This document shows positions 1 to 5,294 of a stretch of 5,431 bases of DNA, in pieces. Both the position numbers and the translations under genes were made by a program. This DNA is from JBDNFP01 sp041689775 (lineage in GTDB: Bacteria > Bacteroidota > Bacteroidia > Cytophagales > Spirosomataceae). Position 1 is the stretch's first letter. Every line of letters starts with the position of its first letter. The notes beneath the pieces are model-generated. The model was not told where the DNA came from and did not search any database. It saw only the letters and a program-made list of their open reading frames with translations. The stretch covers positions 1-5,431 of the forward strand of contig JBDNFP010000266.1 of assembly GCA_041689775.1 (NCBI GenBank), given 5' to 3'.

Positions 1-1
1 A

Positions 2-130
2 AGAACGAATGCTTGGCTGGACGCATTCAAGTCTCTGCTTATGCGCTACGAGACTAAGGCCCGAAACTGGCTGGGCCAACATTATATGGTGTTCTCAATA
101 CCGAAGAATAACATTAAACAGATTCACTAA
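2..130 (+). CDS. IS5-family transposase, C-terminal fragment (cut by window edge)
   Basis: Frame 2 is open from the first bases of the window to a TAA at 128-130 and gives 42 residues. It begins RTNAWLDAFKSLLMRYETKA and continues with RNWLGQHYMVFS. I recognise this as the tail of the IS5-type DDE transposases common in Bacteroidota, where a catalytic Glu normally sits in an (E)RTxAWL motif and is followed by an R-x-E-T helix and a short hydrophobic end. The Glu itself would lie just outside the window, so I cannot say whether the gene is intact upstream. The protein would cut and rejoin the ends of its own element. The family call rests on a short but characteristic motif. A longer reading frame at 9-329 overlaps in another phase and has no family resemblance. 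Confidence 0.7.
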   Translation, partial: RTNAWLDAFKSLLMRYETKARNWLGQHYMVFSIPKNNIKQIH

Positions 131-294
131 CAATAATTTACATAAAAAGAGATTACTAAGTAAATTAATCCCATTTGCTTCATTTGGTGTTCATCGTGTA
201 TTTTCTGGGAATAGATTATCTAATAATGAAATTCCATCAAGTAAGTACAATTATATGAGCAGTATCATTGCAGGAGTAACATTTGGCGGATGCT
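131..294. other. AT-rich spacer between two insertion sequences, no gene recognised
   Basis: This stretch lies between the stop codon of the IS5-type tail and the left inverted repeat of the IS4 element. It is clearly more AT-rich than the neighbouring transposase genes. It presumably holds the right end of the IS5 element and a remnant of the DNA into which the IS4 element inserted, but I could not identify an inverted-repeat end. It contains a small dyad, TAATTTAC (134-141) with GTAAATTA (160-167), of low significance in such AT-rich DNA. One frame stays open through it but resembles nothing I know. Confidence 0.5.
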
Positions 295-311
295 CCACAC
301 TACTGGACATT
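295..311 (+). repeat. Left terminal inverted repeat of the IS4 element (17 bp)
   Basis: CCACACTACTGGACATT is the exact reverse complement of the 17 bases at 1509-1525. It marks the left transposase-binding end of the element, 57 bases before the transposase start codon. Confidence 0.9.
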
Positions 312-367
312 AAAAGTAAAGGGTCGTAAAAGACATACCTTAGTGGTCTACCCAAACCTATTAATGT

Positions 368-1520
368 ATGCTCACGCCCCTTCTGGCCAAAATTAGTGAA
401 TACTTGCCCAACCACGGCAAGAGCTGTGTGAAAAATGTACTGATCCTCTCGCTGTGCCTGCTGATCAAGGAGACGGTGAACCTGAACAAACTCAAAGGCA
501 TGGTCGGGGCCGTTTTGGGCAATAGTAACACGCAGGCCGATTCAAACTACAAGCGGCTGATACGTATATTCGACAGCCATTCGGACAGCTCGCTTTGGAT
601 GGACCTGCTGGTGTTCGTTTTCACCTTCCTGGGCCTGCGGGGCGACTACCTGATCCTGGACGGAACTAGTTGGCGGAGTGGGAAGGTCAAGTTTCATTTT
701 CTGACGCTTTGCGTGGTCTACCGGAATGTAGCCATTCCGATCTTCTGGCGGAATCTACAGAAGACTGGCCACAGTAGCACCCAGGAGCGGATAGGGTTGG
801 TCAAGGGGGCTCTGCATCGGTTCGATTTATCGTACAGTGTGCTGATCGCTGATCGCGAATATATCGGAACAGATTGGTTTAAGTATCTTATAGGCAATGA
901 TATAGACTTCATAATTAGACTCAAAAGTGGGACTTACAAGGAAGCCGTGGATCAGTCCGCGGGAAAGAGCTACGGGCAATTGTGCGGTAAGGTCATGCGC
1001 AGCAAAGTGGCCGGAAAAGTACTTGCCAAGCCCTTTGTTTTGGAAGGGATGCCACTGAACTTCGTGGTGTTGAAAAATGGTAGGCGGGATGCCGATGAAC
1101 CCGTGGTTTATCGGGTGACCAGCCTGCGGGAGCCCGCCCGGCTGATAGCCGACAAATACCGGATGCGCTGGAAGATCGAGGCCCTGCGGTCCGCCGCCGC
1201 GGTTCAAGCACATGAAGACGAACGGCTTCTCGCTAGAGGCCATGAACCTGGGCACCGAATCTCGCTGCCAGTTGCTGATGGCAATCGTTGTGTTCGCCTA
1301 TGTGCTCTCGATTAAGGAAGGACTGAAGACATACAGGAAGGTGCGGGTCAAGAAGTACGCCGATGGTTCGCAAAAAAGGGAAGAATCGATGTTCAGGCAC
1401 GGCATGAATAGCTTGATGCGATTTTGTGCCGATCTGATCACTTTTTGCCGACATCTGTTTAGTGAATTAGGGCGAAACAAAATGCCTGTACCGATTATGA
1501 TTTTAGAAAATGTCCAGTAG
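368..1520 (+). pseudogene. IS4-family DDE transposase, split by a 16-base interruption
   Basis: The first frame runs from ATG 368 (an in-frame TAA lies at 362-364, so no earlier start is possible) and reads as an IS4-type DDE transposase. Catalytic Asp98 is in LILDGTSW, Asp162 is in LIADREYIG, and the C-terminal signature begins Tyr264-x2-Arg267-x3-Glu271 (YRMRWKIE). Just after Glu271 the homology leaves this frame. It resumes in the +1 frame at 1203 with FKHMKTNGFSLEAMNL and runs to TAG 1518-1520. Removing 1187-1202 gives E-ALFKHM-K, exactly the Y-(2)-R-(3)-E-(6)-K spacing known for IS4 transposases, and a 378-residue protein of normal size. Left as it is, the first frame ends at 1315 after a GC-rich nonsense tail. 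The stop codon lies inside the right inverted repeat. No Shine-Dalgarno sequence is visible, which is usual in Bacteroidota. The family call is firm; loss of function is inferred from the frame change. Confidence 0.88.
1187..1202 (+). other. 16-base GC-rich interruption in the IS4 transposase gene (insert 1)
   Basis: CGGTCCGCCGCCGCGG sits between CTG (1184-1186) and TTC (1203-1205). Without it the codons read E-A-L-F-K-H-M-K, the canonical IS4 spacing from Glu to Lys. Fifteen of its 16 bases are G or C. It contains the dyads CGG-T-CCG (1187-1193) and CCGCGG (1197-1202). The exact edges may shift by one base, and a 13-base duplication-like model bounded by CGGT (1187-1190 and 1200-1203) also restores frame but leaves one extra codon. 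Confidence 0.65.
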
Positions 1521-1525
1521 TGTGG
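1509..1525 (-). repeat. Right terminal inverted repeat of the IS4 element (17 bp)
   Basis: AATGTCCAGTAGTGTGG matches the left end perfectly in inverted orientation. The TAG at 1518-1520 inside it is the transposase stop codon, so the last codons of the gene are fixed by the repeat sequence. Confidence 0.9.
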
Positions 1526-1594
1526 TTACCAATCTCAAACCTACGCGCTATGTACTTACAAGACACTTGCCCCTGCTGCGGCTCGACAAAACTA

Positions 1595-1610
1595 CAGGGG
1601 CGCCCGAGTG
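1595..1610 (+). other. 16-base GC-rich interruption in the IS1 transposase zinc finger (insert 2)
   Basis: CAGGGGCGCCCGAGTG lies between CTA (1592-1594) and ATG (1611-1613). Removing it joins CPCCGSTKL to MKNGNTYYGKTRLKC, the usual spacing of the zinc finger in IS1-type transposases. It contains the perfect 8-bp palindrome GGGCGCCC (1598-1605). Its first seven bases CAGGGGC are the reverse complement of GCCCCTG at 1569-1575. Because no fixed residue pins the edges, the block could be slid a few bases left or right with the same effect on frame and length. Confidence 0.6.
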
Positions 1611-1912
1611 ATGAAAAACGGAAATACATACTACGGTAAGACGCGCCTCAAATGTAAGGACTGCCGTCGGCAGTTCGTCTACAAGCGCACCCATGTATTA
1701 CTGTCCAGCGAATGCAAGTGCCGCGTCAAGCTGATGCTGGCCGATCGTATCTCGCTGGAAGCTATATGCCGGGTGATGGAAATCAAGCCGCATCGGCTCT
1801 ACGCCTACATGGACGAGTTGTATGACCAGATACCCGAAGACTTGGCTTGTTCTATTGCAGAAAAGACTGACCTAGAACTGGTTAAAGTCGATTGCGGGGC
1901 CGATGAGCTATG

Positions 1913-1928
1913 CAGGGCTGCCCGTGCC
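1913..1928 (+). other. 16-base GC-rich interruption in the IS1 catalytic core (insert 3)
   Basis: CAGGGCTGCCCGTGCC splits a tryptophan codon. TG (1911-1912) joins G (1929) after its removal to give D-E-L-W-S-F-V-G, the conserved motif around the first catalytic Asp of IS1-type transposases. Because the Trp codon must be TGG, the edges are fixed to the base. It carries GGGC-T-GCCC (1915-1923), an interrupted palindrome. It matches insert 2 at 11 of 16 positions when aligned from the first base. Confidence 0.65.
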
Positions 1929-1997
1929 GTCTTTTGTTGGGCGTACGTCTAATAAACAATGGCTTTGGTTAGCCCTTGATCGCAACAGCCGCCAAGT

Positions 1998-2005
1998 GGT
2001 GGGTG
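1998..2005 (+). repeat. Tandem GGTG duplication causing a frame change in the IS1 transposase
   Basis: GGTG at 1998-2001 is repeated at 2002-2005. Removing one unit joins RQVV to ALFIGDRS, which matches the V-V-x-x-x-x-G spacing I know from IS1 InsB (VVAHVFGER). An alternative is a single extra T in the TTT at 2012-2014, which leaves one residue too many. Confidence 0.55.
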
Positions 2006-2315
2006 GCCTTGTTTATCGGTGATCGGAGTGAAGACGGAGCAAGAGGACGGTGGGAGGCTTTGCCCGAGCGATACCGCCAGCAGGCCACGTTCTACACTGA
2101 CGACTGGGCGGCATATAAAAAGGTTGTTCCCGCCGAGCGGCACCGATTCTGCAAAACCAAGAAGGACACCAACCATGTCGAGAGGTTTTTCTGTACGCTC
2201 CGGCAGCGCTTCTCCAGACTGGTTCGTTTGAGTCTCTCTTTTTTAAAAAAACTCGACCGACACATCAAATCAATCAAATTTGTTATCACCCACCACAACC
2301 TATCATTACAATTTT

Positions 2316-2337
2316 AGGACTACCATTATTTAGTCCT
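2316..2337. other. Small hairpin at the end of the IS1 transposase gene
   Basis: AGGACTA (2316-2322) and TAGTCCT (2331-2337) form a 7-bp stem with an 8-base loop, starting inside the IS1 stop codon. There is no T-run, so it is a weak terminator candidate. It may be part of the element's right end, since many IS1 relatives end with a GGT-type terminus and ggtagtcc reads inward on the minus strand from 2324. Confidence 0.3.
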
Positions 2338-2449
2338 CTGGGCGGTTCCTGATGAAAAGCACTATCTCTTACAGAGTCTGGAAGGCGAAAGCATTGTAAT
2401 CACTAGGCGGTGGTTCGTCAGACGAAGCCGAGCATCAAAACACCCCTAA
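2318..2449 (+). pseudogene. Possible 3' remnant of a host gene cut by the IS1 element
   Basis: Directly after the IS1 stop codon, the same frame stays open for 43 codons to TAA 2447-2449. The translation includes LWAVPDEKHYLLQSLEGES and IVITRRWFVRRSR, with a composition that looks like protein rather than noise. No start codon or ribosome site precedes it. I do not recognise the family. Its stop codon lies three bases before the stem of a strong hairpin, which fits the 3' end of a convergent gene sharing a terminator with the tRNA on the other strand. A short open frame by chance remains possible. Confidence 0.35.
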
Positions 2450-2452
2450 ATA

Positions 2453-2484
2453 AGAAAGTCACTATCTTTTGATAGTGACTTTCT
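2453..2484 (-). terminator. Intrinsic terminator of the tRNA-fMet gene, probably bidirectional
   Basis: A perfect 14-bp stem, AGAAAGTCACTATC (2453-2466) with GATAGTGACTTTCT (2471-2484), closes a TTTT loop. It begins 8 bases beyond the tRNA 3' end on the minus strand. There the stem is followed by TTATTT, giving a U-rich tail. On the plus strand CTCTTCTC follows, so it could also stop transcription coming from the IS1 side. Confidence 0.8.
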
Positions 2485-2491
2485 CTTCTCG

Positions 2492-2564
<73 letters not shown>

Positions 2565-2586
2565 CCATTGTTATTGATTGGGAGTG

Positions 2587-2617
2587 CAAACATAGCAGTC
2601 TTTTTTATAAAAAACAA
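2587..2617 (-). promoter_or_regulatory. Bacteroidota-type promoter for tRNA-fMet
   Basis: Read on the minus strand, TATGTTTG (2594-2587) matches the Bacteroidota -7 consensus TAnnTTTG. A TTG (2617-2615) lies 20 bases upstream as the -33 element. Transcription would start near 2580, about 15 bases before the tRNA. Confidence 0.65.
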
Positions 2618-2618
2618 C

Positions 2619-2626
2619 TACCTTTG
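2619..2626 (+). promoter_or_regulatory. Bacteroidota-type -7 element for era
   Basis: TACCTTTG matches TAnnTTTG on the plus strand, about 64 bases before the era start codon, giving a leader of roughly 55 bases. A -33 TTTG is not clear; only the T-run at 2601-2606 is near the right place. It overlaps the upstream part of the divergent tRNA promoter. Confidence 0.5.
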
Positions 2627-2689
2627 CAAAAAAATAAAATACAGCAACTCTTTTTTCACGTTACCTGGATTGTGAAATCCTGATCACCT

Positions 2690-3610
2690 ATGTCAGAATC
2701 TCCCCAAGAGAACACCCCGCCCGAGTTCCGGGCCGGCTTCGTCAGTATTATCGGGAAGCCCAATGTGGGCAAGTCGACCCTCATGAATGTACTGGTAGGC
2801 GAAAAACTCTCCATCATTACTTCCAAGGCCCAAACCACCCGTCACCGCATTATGGGTATCATGAACGGCAGCCATGAAGGCACCCCCTTTCAACTCGTAT
2901 ACTCCGATACCCCCGGCGTGGTGACTCCCGCTTACAAGCTGCACGAGTCGATGATGACTTTCGTAAAGGGCTCACTCGAAGACGCCGATGTGGTATTGTT
3001 TGTCACGGAGGTAGGCGAAAAAGCCGCCGAACACGAAGTATTACCCTTATTAAAACGCACCGATGCACCCATCGTGTTGGTGCTCAACAAAATTGACCTG
3101 TCGAACGAAGAAACGGTCAAAGCCAAAACCGCCGAGTGGGAGGCCGCGCTAAGTCCAGCGGCGATTGTTCCGGTATCGGCCCTGCTGGATGCCAATATTC
3201 AAACCCTCTTCGACGCCATCATTACCCGACTCCCCTACCATCCCCCTTATTTTGCGGAGGATGAACTTACCGACAAACCCGAACGTTTTTTTGCTTCGGA
3301 GATTATCCGTGAGAAAATATTCCTCAATTACCGTCAGGAAATCCCGTACAGCAGCGAGGTAATCGTGACGGAGTTTAAGGAGAAAGAAGATATTATCGTA
3401 ATTCGCGCCGAGATTTTTGTAGAACGGAAAAGCCAGAAAGGTATTCTGATCGGCGATAAAGGATCAATGCTCAAAAAGGTAGGTACCCAGGCCCGTAAGG
3501 ATCTTGAAACCTTCTTCGGAAAGAAAGTCTTCCTCGAACAATATGTAAAAGTAGAAACCGATTGGCGCAGCAAAGAAACCAAGCTCCGTCAGTTTGGCTA
3601 CAATGAATAA
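2690..3610 (+). CDS. era: GTPase Era, 30S ribosomal subunit maturation
   Basis: Era is an essential GTPase that binds the 3' end of 16S rRNA and helps finish the small subunit. The 306-residue length is normal. The GTPase domain has G1 GKPNVGKST (22-30), the switch region TTRHR (49-53), G3 DTPG (73-76), G4 NKID (133-136) and G5 SAL (163-165). The C-terminal KH domain shows its RNA-binding loop as IGDKG (254-258), followed by the helix LKKVGTQARKDLE. An in-frame TGA at 2681-2683 makes ATG 2690 the first possible start. No Shine-Dalgarno sequence is seen, as usual in this phylum. The gene diverges from the initiator tRNA and lies 111 bp upstream of der on the same strand, so the three form a translation-related group. 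All signature residues are present, so the call is firm. Confidence 0.97.
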   Translation: MSESPQENTPPEFRAGFVSIIGKPNVGKSTLMNVLVGEKLSIITSKAQTTRHRIMGIMNGSHEGTPFQLVYSDTPGVVTPAYKLHESMMTFVKGSLEDADVVLFVTEVGEKAAEHEVLPLLKRTDAPIVLVLNKIDLSNEETVKAKTAEWEAALSPAAIVPVSALLDANIQTLFDAIITRLPYHPPYFAEDELTDKPERFFASEIIREKIFLNYRQEIPYSSEVIVTEFKEKEDIIVIRAEIFVERKSQKGILIGDKGSMLKKVGTQARKDLETFFGKKVFLEQYVKVETDWRSKETKLRQFGYNE

Positions 3611-3721
3611 TTCAATTTTGAAGGATAGAATGATAGATTGATAGAATGAGTTTATTCCGTTCTACTATCCACTCATTTACTTACCGCAGGGGCGGACCCC
3701 TCACTCATTCTAAATTAACCA
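3611..3721. repeat. era-der intergenic region with nested inverted and direct repeats
   Basis: A 10-bp inverted repeat, TAGAATGAGT (3642-3651) and ACTCATTCTA (3703-3712), spans 71 bases. Inside it AGGGG-CGGA-CCCCT (3688-3701) forms a tight hairpin, and a second ACTCAT (3671-3676) can also pair with the left arm. GATAGAATGA occurs twice, at 3624-3633 and 3640-3649. The layout resembles a small dispersed intergenic repeat. It could stabilise or attenuate the era-der transcript, but it has no T-run after the hairpin. I saw no TAnnTTTG element here. Confidence 0.5.
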
Positions 3722-5032
3722 ATGGCTAATATTATTTCTATTGTAGGTCGCCCAAACGTGGGTAAATCTACTCTTTTCAACCGCCTGATCGAACAACGGA
3801 AGGCAATCATGGATAATCAGAGCGGCGTAACCCGCGACCGCCACTACGGCTACGGCGAGTGGTCGGGACAGTACTTTACCGTCATCGACACCGGGGGTTA
3901 CGTAGTAGGCTCCGAAGATATTTTTGAAGGTGCTATCCGTGATCAGGTAGAAATCGCGATTGAAGAATCAACGGTTATCTTATTTATGGTGGATACCATG
4001 GCCGGCCTAACCGAACTCGATAAAGACTTCGCCAACGTACTGCGTCGTTTCAAGAAACCCGTTATTTTGGTAGCCAATAAGGCCGAAACTACCGAGCGTT
4101 ACCAATCGGCCGCAGAATTTTACGAAATGGGATTGGGGGATATGATCTACCCTATTTCTTCACAAACGGGCTTCGGCACGGGCGAATTGCTCGACGCCGT
4201 TATTGAACACTTCGACACGGCCGGTATCGAAAACCCCGAAGAGGGTATACCGCGTATTGCCATTCTGGGACGTCCCAACGTGGGTAAATCATCCTTTCTA
4301 AACGTACTAACCGGTACCGAACGGAGTATCGTTACGGACATCGCCGGTACTACCCGTGATGCTATCCATACGCCCTACAAGGCTTTTGGCAAAGAATATA
4401 TCCTGATTGATACCGCCGGGATCCGGCGTAAATCACGGGTGAAGGAAGATATCGAGTTTTACTCCACGATTCGTTCTATGAAAGCCATGGAAGAGTCCGA
4501 CATATGTATTATGATGCTCGACGCCGAAAAAGGTCTCGAAGGGCAGGATATGACCCTGATTGGACTCGCGGATAAAGCCAAGAAGGGTATCGTACTGATG
4601 ATGAATAAGTGGGATTTGGTAGATAAAGACTCTAAGACGGCCGATCAGATGAAAAAGGAGATTCTGGAACGCCTGGCCCCCATGAACTACATGCCCATCA
4701 TTTTTGCCTCGGTGCTCGAAAAACAACGGATTTTTCAGGTGATGGAAAGAGCCATGGAAGTATACGAGAACAAGAGCCGCCGGATCACGACTTCGAAGCT
4801 CAACGAGGCCATGCAGGAGGAAATTACGAAATATCCGCCACCGGCGCACCGGGGAAAGCACATCAAGATCAAGTACATGATTCAGCTGCCTACGCCGTCG
4901 CCTACCTTTGTGTTTTTCTGCAACTACCCCAAGTATATCAAAGAACCCTACATGCGCTACCTTGAAAATCGGATGCGTGAGCACTTCGATTTTACGGGAG
5001 TACCTATTACGCTGTTTTTTCGGGATAAATAA
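3722..5032 (+). CDS. der: Ribosome-assembly GTPase Der (EngA), two GTPase domains
   Basis: Der is an essential GTPase needed for 50S subunit assembly and is unusual in having two tandem G domains. Domain 1 shows GRPNVGKST (9-17), DTGG (56-59) and NKAE (119-122). Domain 2 shows GRPNVGKSS (183-191), DTAGIRRK (230-237) and NKWD (295-298). An acidic linker (about 165-177) joins them, and the last 85 or so residues form the KH-like domain that contacts rRNA. The 436-residue length is typical. A TAA at 3716-3718 in frame makes ATG 3722 the only start. The first G4 motif ends in Glu rather than the textbook Asp, a conservative change that may weaken guanine recognition or may be normal in this lineage. 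It is likely transcribed with era, and a transporter gene starts four bases after its stop. Confidence 0.97.
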   Translation: MANIISIVGRPNVGKSTLFNRLIEQRKAIMDNQSGVTRDRHYGYGEWSGQYFTVIDTGGYVVGSEDIFEGAIRDQVEIAIEESTVILFMVDTMAGLTELDKDFANVLRRFKKPVILVANKAETTERYQSAAEFYEMGLGDMIYPISSQTGFGTGELLDAVIEHFDTAGIENPEEGIPRIAILGRPNVGKSSFLNVLTGTERSIVTDIAGTTRDAIHTPYKAFGKEYILIDTAGIRRKSRVKEDIEFYSTIRSMKAMEESDICIMMLDAEKGLEGQDMTLIGLADKAKKGIVLMMNKWDLVDKDSKTADQMKKEILERLAPMNYMPIIFASVLEKQRIFQVMERAMEVYENKSRRITTSKLNEAMQEEITKYPPPAHRGKHIKIKYMIQLPTPSPTFVFFCNYPKYIKEPYMRYLENRMREHFDFTGVPITLFFRDK

Positions 5033-5036
5033 CGGT

Positions 5037-5294
5037 ATGCCCGGACCGAACACGATACAAGTAGCCGAACGCCCCCACACCTACTACTGGGTGGGGGCGT
5101 TTATGGTATTAGTGGCGGCGTTTTGCTTTGCCTGCAAGGGTGTACTGATCAAGCTTGCCTATGAAAACTACCCCGTTGATGCCATCGCACTGCTGGCTCT
5201 CCGGATGTTTTTTTCACTGCCGTTCTATCTCGTTATCACCTGGCGGTTGTCAACAACTATCGATAAGACGAAGCTAAGTACACGGGAATGGTAA
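5037..5294 (+). pseudogene. EamA/DMT-family transporter, N-terminal fragment truncated by an insertion sequence
   Basis: ATG 5037 lies four bases after the der stop codon, so the gene was probably cotranscribed with der. The 85 residues contain two membrane segments. The first runs roughly 19-41 (VGAFMVLVAAFCFACKGVLI) and the second roughly 48-69 (AIALLALRMFFSLPFYLVI), separated by YENYPVDA. This arrangement and the KGVLIKLAY and LLALRM motifs match the start of EamA-type drug/metabolite transporters, which are normally near 290-300 residues with ten segments. The frame ends in STREW and then TAA 5292-5294, where the sequence changes to AT-rich DNA leading into a transposase on the other strand. 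About 70 percent of the protein is missing, so this remnant is very unlikely to work. The substrate cannot be inferred. Confidence 0.8.
5068..5101 (+). other. Strong GC-rich hairpin just inside the transporter gene, after der
   Basis: AACGCCCCCAC (5068-5078) and GTGGGGGCGTT (5091-5101) form a perfect 11-bp stem with a 12-base loop, 36 bases after the der stop. It lies within codons 11-22 of the transporter. Only TT follows it, so it is not a classical terminator. It could protect the era-der mRNA 3' end or lower expression of the downstream gene. The coding sequence also constrains these bases. Confidence 0.5.

Larger units (their letters stand above)
295..1525 (+). mobile_element. IS4-family insertion sequence, nearly complete, 1231 bp
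   Basis: The element is defined by perfect 17-bp inverted repeats at 295-311 and 1509-1525 that enclose one transposase gene. Match stops abruptly on both sides of each repeat, so the outer ends are probably 295 and 1525. No target-site duplication is visible: the ten bases outside each end (ggcggatgct and ttaccaatct) are unrelated, although IS4 elements normally make a direct repeat of about 9-12 bp. That suggests a rearrangement, deletion or recombination after insertion. The transposase gene carries a 16-base interruption, so this copy is probably not autonomous unless the frame is corrected somehow. Confidence 0.88.
1550..2317 (+). pseudogene. IS1-family transposase with three frame changes
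   Basis: Pieces of one IS1-family transposase read in sequence through frames 2, 0, 1 and 2. From ATG 1550 comes the first half of a zinc finger (MYLQDTCPCCGSTKL). After 1610 the frame changes and the second finger half follows (KCKDCRRQFV), then a helix-turn-helix region (ISLEAICRVMEIKPHRLYAY) and the start of the catalytic core (VDCGADEL). After 1928 it reads SFVGRTSNKQWLWLALDR, and after 2005 ALFIGDRSEDGA, the second Asp in FYTDDWAAY (2099-2104), and the catalytic Glu in NHVERFFCTLRQR (2180-2182). It ends at TAG 2315-2317. Deleting 16 bases at 1595-1610, 16 at 1913-1928 and 4 at 2002-2005 gives 243 residues, a normal size for single-ORF IS1 relatives. I could not find convincing terminal repeats. 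This copy is probably dead because of the 4-base change alone. Confidence 0.85.

Noticed and set aside
9..329. 106-codon open frame on the plus strand
   Set aside because: Its first third overlaps the recognisable IS5 transposase tail in another phase, the rest runs into the IS4 left end, and its composition resembles no known protein.
1187..1202. Programmed +1 or -1 ribosomal frameshift in the IS4 transposase
   Set aside because: No slippery heptamer or shift-prone stop is present, IS4 elements are not known for frameshifting, and the intervening codons (RSAAAV) would disrupt the YREK spacing.
827..1255. 142-codon open frame on the minus strand inside the IS4 element
   Set aside because: It lies antisense to the transposase and has no recognisable motif.
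283..1537. Target-site duplication of the IS4 element
   Set aside because: The bases flanking 295 and 1525 show no direct repeat of any plausible length.
1595..1928. InsA/InsB-type programmed frameshift in the IS1 gene
   Set aside because: The classical IS1 shift occurs once at an A-run between two ORFs; here there are three changes at non-A-run sites within conserved motifs.
1524..2324. Terminal inverted repeats of the IS1 element
   Set aside because: The sequence inward from 1524 (GGTTACC) and from 2324 on the other strand (GGTAGTC) share only the first three bases and little else, too weak to call.
4433..5080. 215-codon open frame on the minus strand opposite der
   Set aside because: It is the antisense shadow of the well-supported der gene, with a His- and Arg-rich composition typical of such shadows.
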